Source: CAXXOK01 sp001604115
Lineage (GTDB): Bacteria > Bacillota > Clostridia > Christensenellales > Aristaeellaceae
Reading direction: 5' to 3'
Length of the DNA stretch: 64,000 bases
NCBI GenBank assembly: GCA_034928535.1
Contig: JAYFOV010000016.1
Location: 56,358 to 120,357 of the forward strand
Both the position numbers and the translations under genes were made by a program. The notes under the pieces were generated by a model. It saw nothing but the letters and a program-made list of their open reading frames with translations, searched no databases and was not told the origin of the DNA. Below, piece after piece: positions 51,437 through 60,586 of the stretch (the first letter of the stretch is position 1; each line of letters opens with the position of its first letter).

Positions 51437-53302
51437 GTGTACAGACGACTGATGCTCAGAGGATTACGCAAACCGAGTTATTACCAGCGCCTGGTGATGA
51501 GCCACCTCCTTGTGCTGCTTTTGACCGTGAGCATCATGGCGGGTTTCAACTACGCGTTTTCACGGGATCAGCAAAGCGAGCGTATGCTTGAGATGTTGAG
51601 TTATTCCGGCCAACAGACGGCGTCCAGCATTGAAGCGCGCTTTGCCCAGATGAAAAACGTAAGCGAAATGGTACGCTATACATTGCAGCAGACACTCAAC
51701 GAATCCCTCAACAAAGTGCCAAGGCCGCAGACGGATGCCGATGCCATGAGTACCATACGTACCTTGCGGGACTCTTTTCAGTTTACCGATATCTCCGCAT
51801 GGTTACCCTCCAGTTTCTTCTCCTCCGGTGAAGGAATCACCTTTTTTGACATTTCCGCGCCGGACGGCCGCCCCCAAAAGCCGCAGGTACTCAGCGCCCC
51901 ATACAATAAGCTGTGCTGGATGGCGCTTAACAATTATGCCTATCCTTTCATGCGCTTTTCCAGCTACAAACGCTACAACATCATCACCTGTTTTATGCGG
52001 GTGAGCACGTTGAGCGTATCAGGCTCATTTTGCTTTTTTATCGACATTGACGAAAAAGAACTGGCTGTGCTGCTGGACAAGTCCGATGCAACCCCCATTG
52101 AGCAGCTGATCGTCAGCGCGCAGGGGCAGGTGCTCGCGCACCCGGATCGTACCCATTTGGGGCAAAACCTGCCCAGTGAACTGATGCATGCGCTAAAAGC
52201 GGCGGATAGCAAGCACCCTGTGATGTTTAACCGCATCGCCTACCTGACCTATCCGCTGGACAAGACGGACTGGTCGCTTGTGGTTTCCGTGCCGGAAGCC
52301 TACCTAGCCTCCATCTCGTTAACCAGCACCAACGGGCTGTTGATTGCCGTGATCATTTCAACCGCCGTGGCGGTGCTCGTATCACTGATTATTTCCCGCC
52401 AGCTGATGCGAAAGCTGCTTGTCATGAGCGGGGTAATCCGTTCCATTGAGCCGACGTTCCGCCTCAACGAGGAATCTTTCACCATGATCACCACCAAGAT
52501 TCCGGTGCCGCCACCCGATCAGCCGCCGGATGTGTTGGACGAGCTTGCGCTGGTTTTTAACAAGCTGGTGGATCGCCTCAACGGCTCCATGCAAAGTGCG
52601 CTCAACAGTTCCCTTGCGCAGGAGAAACTGCGCTATCAGCTGCTCCGCGCCAAGATCAACCCACACTTTCTTTACAACATACTGGATTCCATCAAAATCT
52701 GCAACACCCTGCACCGTATGGATGACGCCAACTTCATGCTTTCCAAACTTGCCGCTTTTTACCGCCTGATTTTGCGCAAAAATGATCTGGACATTATCAC
52801 CATTGGCGAGGAATTGGACATCGTCCGCCTGTATCTGGAAATGGAAGTCATCAGCCATGAGCACGCGTTTTCTTTTACGTTGGAAGCAGATCCGGATGTG
52901 GAGCTTTTCTCCATCCCGCGGTTTGTGCTCCAGCCACTGGTGGAAAACTGCGTGACCCACGGCCTTCCCGGGGATGCAAAGCTCATGACCATTTTTATTT
53001 CTCTGCGTTATCAGGGGGACGCCATCCGCATCGAGATCCGTGACGATGGGCTTGGCATGGATGACGTGATGATGGATCGGCTGATGCGCGTTGTGCGCGG
53101 GGAAATTGTGTTGCCCCAGCAGGGAGGCAGCACGGCGTTCTATGGCTTGATCAACGTTTCGGCAAGGCTCAAACCCTATGTGATGGACCCGACGGAGACC
53201 ATCCACTATGATTCCAGACTGGGTCAGGGCACCACCGTTGTGGTGAACCTGAAACAACTCCTGCCGGATGACCTAGAGGAGAACGACCCGCAAAGGAGGT
53301 AA
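51437..53302 (+). CDS. Sensor histidine kinase, YesM/LytS type
   Basis: 621 residues. The first membrane helix (LVMSHLLVLLLTVSIMAGFNYAF) is followed by a Cache-like extracellular sensor of about 240 residues, a second helix (LLIAVIISTAVAVLVSLIISRQL) and a HAMP-like linker. The histidine kinase domain then has LLRAKINPHFLYNILDSIK carrying the phosphorylated His and an HATPase with FVLQPLVENCVTHGL and RDDGLGM. The GTG at 51437 is 6 bases after GGAGGG; the GTG at 51431 abuts the site. It is likely to sense the sugar imported by the divergent ABC operon and signal to the next gene. Confidence 0.93.
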   Translation: MYRRLMLRGLRKPSYYQRLVMSHLLVLLLTVSIMAGFNYAFSRDQQSERMLEMLSYSGQQTASSIEARFAQMKNVSEMVRYTLQQTLNESLNKVPRPQTDADAMSTIRTLRDSFQFTDISAWLPSSFFSSGEGITFFDISAPDGRPQKPQVLSAPYNKLCWMALNNYAYPFMRFSSYKRYNIITCFMRVSTLSVSGSFCFFIDIDEKELAVLLDKSDATPIEQLIVSAQGQVLAHPDRTHLGQNLPSELMHALKAADSKHPVMFNRIAYLTYPLDKTDWSLVVSVPEAYLASISLTSTNGLLIAVIISTAVAVLVSLIISRQLMRKLLVMSGVIRSIEPTFRLNEESFTMITTKIPVPPPDQPPDVLDELALVFNKLVDRLNGSMQSALNSSLAQEKLRYQLLRAKINPHFLYNILDSIKICNTLHRMDDANFMLSKLAAFYRLILRKNDLDIITIGEELDIVRLYLEMEVISHEHAFSFTLEADPDVELFSIPRFVLQPLVENCVTHGLPGDAKLMTIFISLRYQGDAIRIEIRDDGLGMDDVMMDRLMRVVRGEIVLPQQGGSTAFYGLINVSARLKPYVMDPTETIHYDSRLGQGTTVVVNLKQLLPDDLEENDPQRR

Positions 53303-53305
53303 GCG

Positions 53306-54916
53306 ATGTATAAAATGATACTGGCCGATGATAACGCGCTCTCGATTAAGGGCCTTGAAGCCAACCTGGACTTTGCAGCAATGGGCGTGGAACTGGCAGG
53401 TTCCTTTCTCAGCGGGATGGATGTGCTGGCCTATCTAACGCAACACCCTGATGTGGATTTGCTGGTCAGCGACATCCGTATGCCGCACATGACCGGATTG
53501 GAGCTTGCGCGGGAAGCTCTTTCCAGAAACAAAATGATCAAGATCGTGCTGATCAGCGCCTATGATGATTTTGAGTATGCACAGGAAGCACTACGCATCG
53601 GCGTGACAGACTACGTGCAAAAACCGATCCAGTACGATGAACTGACCGCGACCCTTCGCAGAGCGCTAAAAAAACTGGAAGAAGAACGCGCTGTCCTGCG
53701 CAGACTGGAAGCGGCACAACCGGAGCTCCGAAAAAAGTTTTATCAGGACCTGATCCGCATTCATCCGATGCTTGTCGCACAGACACTCGCTCAGGAGGCA
53801 CAGTATCTGGGTATTGCCACAGAGGGAGGCAGCTTTCTTAGCGTGGCTGTTGCGGCGGAGGAGAACGAGGATCGGCTCACCCTCCCCGATGCGGAAGCAT
53901 CCCTATTGAACTATTTTATCAAAACGGATGCCGTACAGGCATGGTTCGGCAGCGAGCTGGACTGTCGCGTGATAGGCGACCGGGAAGAGTTGCTGCTGGT
54001 GCTCCATGACCCACAGGGGGACGTATGCGGGATTCTCGAGAAGGTGCGCACGCTGTGCGAACGCTTTGGGACAGCACACCCCGGGCTTGACCTGAACCTG
54101 TGTTTCGGCATCGGAACATCTCAGACGACCCTGTGGGGTATTCCACTTTCGTTGGAAGCGGCGCACCGCGCGGTTAACCGTCGGTTTGTCTATCCTGATC
54201 AGGTTGTTTTCACTGAGGGCAATGAGGCCACGGGCCTTCTGCCTTTTCTCACCCATATCGCCGAAGCGCAGGACGAGCTTGTGCAGCTTCTTCTACGGCG
54301 TGATACGGCTGCGCTGGACACTATGGAAGCCCACCTGACGGAAAGCGTGATCGCGCAGCTGAAAGAGCCAAGCCTGATTGTTCCCTATCTGGTGGTGCTT
54401 GTGAGCGGCGTACTTGGTCAAGTGCGGCAGGACGGGGTAGACCTGTCAGAGGCGGAGAGCGTGATTACCGGCTTCAGCGCACGTTGCCGCCACCCGGTCA
54501 GCATCCGGGATATCCAGGAGATGCTCAACCAATTCTTCCGCCACACAATGGCGGCGCTTGCTCAGTCCCAGCAAAGCTATCAGCACAAACTGCTTGGAAA
54601 GGCTAAGGAGTATATTGAGAACAATCTGTCCGATAGCCAGCTACGGCTTGAAAACATTGCATCCGAAGTACACGTGACCCCTTCGCATTTGAGCCGCATC
54701 TTCAAACGCTCCGAAGGTATCAACGTGAGCGATTATATTACGCAAAAGCGCATCGAGCGTGCCACACGCTTGTTAAGGAGCACCTCGGAACCGATCTCCT
54801 TTGTGAGTGATCAGGTTGGTTACGCATCACCCTATTATTTCAGCGCATGCTTTAAAAAGATTACTGGCTTGACCCCAAGCGAATACCGAAGAGGCCGACC
54901 TGAGTTAATGAAATGA
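53306..54916 (+). CDS. Response regulator with AraC-type DNA-binding domain (YesN type)
   Basis: 536 residues. The receiver domain has the acidic pair D8-D9, the phosphoacceptor Asp56 (VSDIRMPHMTG) and Lys in 'YVQKPIQYDEL'. The central region is of unknown function, about 270 residues. The C-terminal AraC/XylS HTH is 'ENIASEVHVTPSHLSRIFKRSEGINVSDYITQKRIERATRLLRSTSEPISFVSDQVGYASPYYFSACFKKITGLTPSEYR' by pattern. It probably activates the sugar ABC/GH172 operon. The start lies four bases after the kinase stop, with AAAGGAGG upstream. The gene ends 13 bases before an IS element begins. Confidence 0.94.
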   Translation: MYKMILADDNALSIKGLEANLDFAAMGVELAGSFLSGMDVLAYLTQHPDVDLLVSDIRMPHMTGLELAREALSRNKMIKIVLISAYDDFEYAQEALRIGVTDYVQKPIQYDELTATLRRALKKLEEERAVLRRLEAAQPELRKKFYQDLIRIHPMLVAQTLAQEAQYLGIATEGGSFLSVAVAAEENEDRLTLPDAEASLLNYFIKTDAVQAWFGSELDCRVIGDREELLLVLHDPQGDVCGILEKVRTLCERFGTAHPGLDLNLCFGIGTSQTTLWGIPLSLEAAHRAVNRRFVYPDQVVFTEGNEATGLLPFLTHIAEAQDELVQLLLRRDTAALDTMEAHLTESVIAQLKEPSLIVPYLVVLVSGVLGQVRQDGVDLSEAESVITGFSARCRHPVSIRDIQEMLNQFFRHTMAALAQSQQSYQHKLLGKAKEYIENNLSDSQLRLENIASEVHVTPSHLSRIFKRSEGINVSDYITQKRIERATRLLRSTSEPISFVSDQVGYASPYYFSACFKKITGLTPSEYRRGRPELMK

Positions 54917-54971
54917 GATGGGTGTGGGTGTCCCCCGAAAAGTGGTCTAATTTCAATGAGAAAAATCAAAG

Positions 54972-55811
54972 TCAACAGTGCTCATAAGCCGCATGATTTC
55001 TAGCAAATTCGGCCGGCGGAAGGTATGTTAGTGCGCTGTGCGGACGGTACTCATTGTAATCATTTCGCCATCTTTTCAGCATTTCCTTCGCATCGTCCAG
55101 AGACATGAACCAGTTTGTGTTCAGGCATTCTTCCCGAAGGCTGCCGTTGAAAGATTCAGTGTGGGCGTTGTCGGTTGGCGTGCCGGGTCTTGAGAATACC
55201 AGCTGGATCTTTCGGTCATAGGTCCAGGCATCCAGCGCCCTGGAGATAAACTCCGGGCCATTGTCAACCTTGTAGCATTTGGGGATTCCCCGCTCTTTGG
55301 AGACATGCTGGAGGATCGCACATACGCCATCCCCCTTGATGGCCTTATCCGCATAGGTCGCCAAGCACTCTCTTGTAAACAAGTCGATTAGCGTCAGTAC
55401 CCTGAAGCGCTTGCCATCATACAGCTGGTCGGAGACGAAATCCATGGCCCAGCATTCATTGGCCGCCGTTGCCTCGCTGTGCGGTTTGACCCTGCTTTGG
55501 TTGGCTCTCTTGCGCCGAGTGTTATTGCGCAGGTTGAGGCCTTCGATCTTGTAGAGCCGATAGACCCGTTTCACGTTGATGGTCCAGCCCTCGCGCCTGA
55601 GCAGCACGTGGATCCGTCGGTACCCATAGCGCACGCGTACAGCCGCAATTTCCTTGATCCGCATTCGGAGAAAGACCTGCTCATCCTTTTTCGGCTGCCT
55701 TCTGTACAGGCCTCGGTTCAGCCTCAGGACGCGGCAGCAGCGGCGTTCGCTTTGCGCATAGGCTTTCTCCAAGTACAAAACAGCCTCTTTCCGATCAGCA
55801 GGCCTTACCAT
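54972..55811 (-). CDS. IS3-family transposase OrfB (DDE integrase domain)
   Basis: 279 residues. A helix-rich N-terminal part (VLYLEKAYAQSERRCCRVL, then MRIKEIAAVRVRYGYRRIHVLLRREG) precedes the rve core. The core has WAMDFVSDQLYDGKRFRVLTLIDLFTRE (first Asp), YKVDNGPEFIS (second Asp) and 'HTESFNGSLREECLN' with the catalytic Glu, followed by YNEYRPHSALTYLPP. It is probably produced as an OrfAB fusion by -1 frameshifting on a run of seven A bases at the orfA/orfB overlap. Confidence 0.93.
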   Translation of the reverse strand: MVRPADRKEAVLYLEKAYAQSERRCCRVLRLNRGLYRRQPKKDEQVFLRMRIKEIAAVRVRYGYRRIHVLLRREGWTINVKRVYRLYKIEGLNLRNNTRRKRANQSRVKPHSEATAANECWAMDFVSDQLYDGKRFRVLTLIDLFTRECLATYADKAIKGDGVCAILQHVSKERGIPKCYKVDNGPEFISRALDAWTYDRKIQLVFSRPGTPTDNAHTESFNGSLREECLNTNWFMSLDDAKEMLKRWRNDYNEYRPHSALTYLPPAEFARNHAAYEHC

Positions 55812-56071
55812 TTTTTTGATAGTACGTCCTGCAGCATGATCTTATCCAGGCTCAGATCCGCCACCAGCTTCTTGAGCTTGCCGTTTTCCTCCTCTAGCTG
55901 CTTGAGCCGTTTGAGATCGCTGGGCAACATCCCCGCATACTTGCTGCGCCAGCGGTAGAAGGTTTGCTCGGCGATCCCCAGCTTGCGGCAGATCTCGGGC
56001 ACTGCAGTGCTTAGTTCTGCCTGTTTGAGCGAGTAGGCAATTTGTTCTTCTGTGTACCGATTTTTCTTCAA
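55805..56071 (-). CDS. IS3-family transposase OrfA
   Basis: 88 residues. The helix-turn-helix of the HTH_Tnp_1 type is 'YTEEQIAYSLKQAELSTAVPEICRKLGIAEQTFYRWRSKY', followed by a leucine-zipper-like helix (LKRLKQLEEENGKLKKLVADL). The end of the gene overlaps orfB by 7 bases at an A7 tract, the usual slippery site in this family. Confidence 0.93.
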   Translation of the reverse strand: MKKNRYTEEQIAYSLKQAELSTAVPEICRKLGIAEQTFYRWRSKYAGMLPSDLKRLKQLEEENGKLKKLVADLSLDKIMLQDVLSKKW

Positions 56072-56164
56072 TTTTCATCCACCCCTTACTTCTTCTGGTA
56101 GTCTATTTCTCTCTTTATCATTGGACTACCTTTTTCGGGGGCAGGTCACTATGGCAGGCTAGAT

Positions 56165-58180
56165 CTATATTGCAACTTTCAGTGCTCCATCAATAAATTG
56201 CGCTGGATACGGAAGGCGTATGATCTGCTTTTGAAAGACGATTGTAAAAGCTATAATTGCTCCATCTCCAAAACTATCATGATGCAATGTATTTCCATCA
56301 GGATTTATTGTGATTTCATCCGGCAGCGCCATCAAATAAGGTAGTTCGATTACTCTCGCCTGGCAGTCAGGGAAGCTGGCCATTATCGCAACGACCTGAC
56401 CATCGCCAAAAACATTGTGGTGGACTTTGGCACCCATAGGTATGAATGGCGCATCATTAACTATTGCGTTTTCTGTACCGTTCCTAATTTCAAGAGCCCT
56501 TTCAGATACCGAGATATCGATGTGGCGTTTCCACGATGGAGCATCTAAAAGCTCTCGCATGGTTTCGCACCTTAGTAACAAATCCCTCAGGTTTTCTGGC
56601 TTTGCTGCATCAGCTTCAAACATTGCTACAAAATATCTCTGAAACTGTTCCAAGGTAAGCGGAACAATATCTAGTCTTTGTACGATATCATCTTTTGTGT
56701 ACCAGATTCCGTGTCTGAAAGTTTCCGCCGTATTGGTATCAATTTTGATTGCTATAAACATCCCATATACTGGTTTATTATATCTTAGAACAGCATCAGA
56801 CACGTGACGTCTCACAGGCTCACCTTCCATTGCTTCTTGTCTTGATGATGTTGACATCGTTACCTCAGTTAGAATCGTAAACTGGCTAAACTCACAATAT
56901 AGGTCACCTTTACCGCCTCCAGCGGCTGATACGGGGAGGAAATCCGAATCAAGCCTAAAACCACGCACCTCATAAGGCATATTCACCATATGGTCGATTG
57001 CAAGTGCTGCTCGCCAGAGCGTCCATTCAAGGTAGGCAGGTGTCTCATCTCTTGGAACCTCAATGTCGTTATCTTCATCGTAGATTAGTTTCCCGCCGCC
57101 TCGATTAAGCAATGACATATAATCTGCAATCTCTTTCCACTGACTGCTTTGGATTCTTGCATATTGTATTTCGTCAGTCTGTGCAAGAAGGCTTTCAAGT
57201 CGCCGACGAGCAATATTGATTTCAACTGGAAAAGCTAAGGGAAGATCAGATATATCATATGCAATATGACGTTCATTCATCTGCTTGATAAGGTTATCAA
57301 GCAGTATCCTTGCAACATCGAAATCATCTGTCGGTAATGGCGCCCCAACGCATAACTTTTGCAACGTACTCATAAGCGGCGCATCACTTGATATACTCTT
57401 TGCGAGTTTCTCAGCGAGAACATGCTTGATTGGAACAATGACTAGGCCTCTGCCTTTACGTTGAAAAATCCCAGAAATGCGAAGATACCTCATATTCATG
57501 TCGCTATAATCCAAGAAGTTGTCTGCCATCTTGTCGTAATACATTGCTCTCTCTGCAATTTCCTTCTTATCAAATGAGCGCTTGGATGATGCGGCAGCCC
57601 TACGCGTCCTAAGATCCAGAATTTTCTCTACAACAAGATCAATTTCATAATTTGGGTTTGTTGTGTGCCCCCATAAAGCGAATTCAATTCTGCTAATTTC
57701 AGTAGATCCTGTCCGTTTCTCTAATTCAAGCATAATTGATAGCATCCACCTTAATGGAGAAAAGTGGTGAATGCGATCTGACAGCGGGAACTGTTCGACG
57801 CTCATAGAACGCAAAAAGCATTCTTGAATCGCTGGATACGTATCTGCTTGTAAAAAAGACCTTCCAAATGGAGTGAGGTCATCAAGTCTCCCAAGTTCTT
57901 CTTGAGATCCATCTTCTTTTCTTACCTGAGGATAGATGAAACCGTTCTTGGCAAACATTAGCCTCCATTTTCTGGCGTGACTACCAGACTCGTCTTTCCC
58001 ATCTTGATTTTGGATGATTCCTTTTTCGCTGAGAAGATTCATGAAGCCTACTTCATTATCCCTGCCATGAAGATTTCCAACATATGATGAACTTGCAAAT
58101 ACAGCCAATCCTTCTTGAATACGGTTGGGATTGCGTAAGCCGGTGTTACCTACGAGCCATATTTCAACATGTTGTTCCAT
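56165..58180 (-). CDS. AlwI-family type IIS restriction endonuclease with tandem FGDG C-terminal repeats
   Basis: 671 residues. 'WLVGNTGLRNPNRIQEGLAVFASS' at the N-terminus, 'MNMRYLRISGIFQRKGRGLVI', 'YLEWTLWRAALAIDHM' and 'TILTEVTMSTSSRQEAMEGEPVRRHVSDAV' match the order seen in N.BstNBI/AlwI enzymes, which cut a few bases away from an asymmetric site such as GGATC or GASTC. The acidic residues of EW...D...EVTMS are the expected PD-(D/E)xK catalytic area. After the core come two copies (residues 583-617 and 630-659) of HH..FGDG.V.A....F.....LPY. The start at 58180 has GGAGG upstream. AT-rich, unlike its chromosomal surroundings. Confidence 0.88.
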   Translation of the reverse strand: MEQHVEIWLVGNTGLRNPNRIQEGLAVFASSSYVGNLHGRDNEVGFMNLLSEKGIIQNQDGKDESGSHARKWRLMFAKNGFIYPQVRKEDGSQEELGRLDDLTPFGRSFLQADTYPAIQECFLRSMSVEQFPLSDRIHHFSPLRWMLSIMLELEKRTGSTEISRIEFALWGHTTNPNYEIDLVVEKILDLRTRRAAASSKRSFDKKEIAERAMYYDKMADNFLDYSDMNMRYLRISGIFQRKGRGLVIVPIKHVLAEKLAKSISSDAPLMSTLQKLCVGAPLPTDDFDVARILLDNLIKQMNERHIAYDISDLPLAFPVEINIARRRLESLLAQTDEIQYARIQSSQWKEIADYMSLLNRGGGKLIYDEDNDIEVPRDETPAYLEWTLWRAALAIDHMVNMPYEVRGFRLDSDFLPVSAAGGGKGDLYCEFSQFTILTEVTMSTSSRQEAMEGEPVRRHVSDAVLRYNKPVYGMFIAIKIDTNTAETFRHGIWYTKDDIVQRLDIVPLTLEQFQRYFVAMFEADAAKPENLRDLLLRCETMRELLDAPSWKRHIDISVSERALEIRNGTENAIVNDAPFIPMGAKVHHNVFGDGQVVAIMASFPDCQARVIELPYLMALPDEITINPDGNTLHHDSFGDGAIIAFTIVFQKQIIRLPYPAQFIDGALKVAI

Positions 58181-58194
58181 TGGAAAGCCTCCAA

Positions 58195-60090
58195 TCAAAA
58201 TCCAACAAAAAGATATTCTTGCACGGAATTCCTATTTGTGTGAGCATCACTTTGATTGCCAAAAGAATACCTATATTCAACAGGTACAACCTCGACATGA
58301 GCTTTGTATTTTGCCATAATGGCCAGCATTTCATCTTGAGTAGGGAGACTATTTGATGAGTATGATACAATCAAAACACTGTCTGCAAATTTCTTGAAAA
58401 GTAAATCGAATGCGTCTGCCGCACCTTTTCGCGTGGAGAATGGGGTTGGATATGATTTAAATTTCTTGGTCTGCGTATGCTGTTGAATCTCAACGCCTTG
58501 CCAATCACGTGCCAGACCTTCCACAAAATGATATCGGCGGACATACTCATTATCAGATAGTGGTGAATAGTAAGGGGGATCGATATATACTAGATCCGGA
58601 TTCTCTACTCGTAGCTCCATCGCATCTCCAAGTCTTGCACGGCATATCTTCCCATTGTCAAACACTGCATCATTTACAGCTTGAACGGCATCGTAAAAAT
58701 GCTCTTCTAAGCTTTTCTTCAAATCTTTACGTCCATCATTATACCGTTCACCCGTATAGGTGAAAACACCGCGGGGGCGTTTTTTAGTACAGGCTCGGAT
58801 TAGTGCTGCCATTGCCACCGAACGCTTATAAGGGTCTTTCATCGTAGAAATATTTGTCCGAAGTGTATCAATCAAATCATTTTCTTCATCCGAGTAGTAC
58901 AGGCCTTTGAATGTTGAAGCGACAAAATGGTCTGACTCTACGCGCTCCAATACCAACAGCTTTGCTTCCGACAATGGGAGCGTGACAGTGCTGTTTTCAA
59001 TCATTGCTTTTGCAAATACTGTTGACATCGCCATATAGTCGTTGCTAACAACTGACTTGCCCTGTGATTTAAACATATAGCCAACGATACCTGAACCAGC
59101 AAATAAATCAACCACTGTTTTAAATTCGAACTGTGATGCAATGGACCATATCTGTGTAAGTAGTTTTCGCTTTGAACCCATAAAACGTGTTGGGGGATAT
59201 GCAGATACTTGTTTAGGTAAAGGTGCAGACACGAGCTTAAGAAGCATCTTTTGTTTGGGTGGAATCGTTACTATGACATCTTCGCCATTTCTTCCATTGC
59301 CGCTACAAGAGATGTATCGTTTAGTTTGAATGACTTCAATCCTGAAAAGTTTATATAATTCGTGAACCAGCGGATGATTTGAATTTGTCAGTATTACATG
59401 GCAGCCAAGTTCGTGAAGCCGTAGAACAGCTTTGGCCAGCTCTACATGATCTTCTTCATAAAACTGCTCTTTAGTATATCGTTTGAAGTCGGCGTATTCA
59501 GAAACGGGAAGATATGGAGGATCAAGAAAAACAAAATCACCTGGCTGAACATACTGCTCCAGAACCACCGAATAATCGCTGCAAATGATCTCTGCCTTTT
59601 TTAATGCTTCCGATGCCAAGTATAGCCCTTCAGTGTCGCATATTTTTGGGTTTGTATATTTACCAAATGGGACATTGAATTGTCCCTTTTTATTCACCCT
59701 ATAAAGCCCGTTAAAGCAGGTCTTGTTAAGAAAGATCGTCCTTGCCGCTGCTTCCGCCTCTGAAAGATGAACCCAATCCAATTCTCGGACGGCATAGAAC
59801 ATCTCACTTGTATTTTGATATTTATTGAGATGAATTATCACATCATCTACATGGTCGGCAACTTGACGATACATATTGATCAATTCAGGATTACTATCTG
59901 CTATCAGCGCATTATCTGGCTGTAGTGCAAAGAATAAAGCACCGCCTCCAAAGAAAGGTTCAATATATCTACCATAGGACGTTGGTACCTTAGGCAGCAG
60001 TTCACTCAGCATTTGTGTTTTACCGCCCGCCCATTTCAAGACGGGTTTGGCTATTGCTGAGGCTAAATGTTTGACTGTGTTGGTTGCCAT
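58195..60090 (-). CDS. Fused two-domain adenine-N6 DNA methyltransferase (D12 class)
   Basis: 631 residues with two Dam-like (D12 class) domains. Domain 1 has 'KWAGGKTQML', 'EPFFGGGALFF' (SAM binding) and LDPPYLP with the DPPY catalytic motif (Asp190). Domain 2 has 'FMGSKRKLL', 'DLFAGSGIVGY' and IDPPYYSP (Asp504). Double-domain enzymes of this class, like M.FokI, modify the two different strands of an asymmetric site. It precedes the endonuclease gene by 14 bases, so protection is made first. The recognition sequence is not deducible from sequence alone. The start at 60090 has GGAGG 7 bases upstream. Confidence 0.95.
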   Translation of the reverse strand: MATNTVKHLASAIAKPVLKWAGGKTQMLSELLPKVPTSYGRYIEPFFGGGALFFALQPDNALIADSNPELINMYRQVADHVDDVIIHLNKYQNTSEMFYAVRELDWVHLSEAEAAARTIFLNKTCFNGLYRVNKKGQFNVPFGKYTNPKICDTEGLYLASEALKKAEIICSDYSVVLEQYVQPGDFVFLDPPYLPVSEYADFKRYTKEQFYEEDHVELAKAVLRLHELGCHVILTNSNHPLVHELYKLFRIEVIQTKRYISCSGNGRNGEDVIVTIPPKQKMLLKLVSAPLPKQVSAYPPTRFMGSKRKLLTQIWSIASQFEFKTVVDLFAGSGIVGYMFKSQGKSVVSNDYMAMSTVFAKAMIENSTVTLPLSEAKLLVLERVESDHFVASTFKGLYYSDEENDLIDTLRTNISTMKDPYKRSVAMAALIRACTKKRPRGVFTYTGERYNDGRKDLKKSLEEHFYDAVQAVNDAVFDNGKICRARLGDAMELRVENPDLVYIDPPYYSPLSDNEYVRRYHFVEGLARDWQGVEIQQHTQTKKFKSYPTPFSTRKGAADAFDLLFKKFADSVLIVSYSSNSLPTQDEMLAIMAKYKAHVEVVPVEYRYSFGNQSDAHTNRNSVQEYLFVGF

Positions 60091-60586
60091 ATTGCTGCCT
60101 CCTCTCATTTTGTTATTTCGTTTGTTATGTGTTCCACTATAACGCTAAAGTCGCATAGACATACCCATCTGAATCTTCGTGAGTGGGCTGTCAACAGACA
60201 AACGCACAGAAATCATGAGGGACATGTGTTCCTGCACTCCACCGGCGATCAGCGATCAAAATTAACCAGTCGGATAAGTCTTGACCAGTGAACACATTCC
60301 GTCAGTTCAGATCGCTGCCGATTAAGAGGGCTAAACTTGTGCTTGTAGTATATACCGCTTCATTCATTTTGTCCTCTCTGAATTTTTACTTAATGCGCCG
60401 TCGTGTCATGGTTTTTTCTTCTAGAGCCTTCCTTTCCATTATACCATGACCTTGTTATTCCTAACCGATGCGTTGTATCCAATCCATGCTGCAAGTAATC
60501 AAATATTCACTTGGCGATTTATACTAAAGTACTCACATAAGATATTTTACAATAGAATTCTCAGCACGTAAAGCTGATAGCTATCG
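60091..60586. other. AT-rich gap upstream of the methyltransferase
   Basis: About 500 bases. It should carry the promoter of the restriction-modification operon; a TATAGT hexamer on the minus strand about 45 bases upstream is a weak candidate -10. Otherwise there is only AT-rich sequence with no gene or repeat I can support. Confidence 0.3.

Larger units (their letters stand above)
54929..56143. mobile_element. IS3-family insertion sequence, complete
   Basis: About 1.2 kb with imperfect terminal inverted repeats: the left end starts TGTCCCCCGAAAA and the right end complements to TGCCCCCGAAAA, extending about 30 bases with the pattern GG(T)..GTC..AAT. It carries orfA and orfB, the latter a DDE transposase. 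A 3-base target duplication is not clear (the left flank is GGG and the right GGT). Both ORFs look intact, so it may be active. It lies between the regulator gene and the restriction system. Confidence 0.88.

Noticed and set aside
60100..60586. Possible CRISPR or repeat array near the restriction system
   Set aside because: No regularly spaced repeats are present; the stretch is simply AT-rich.
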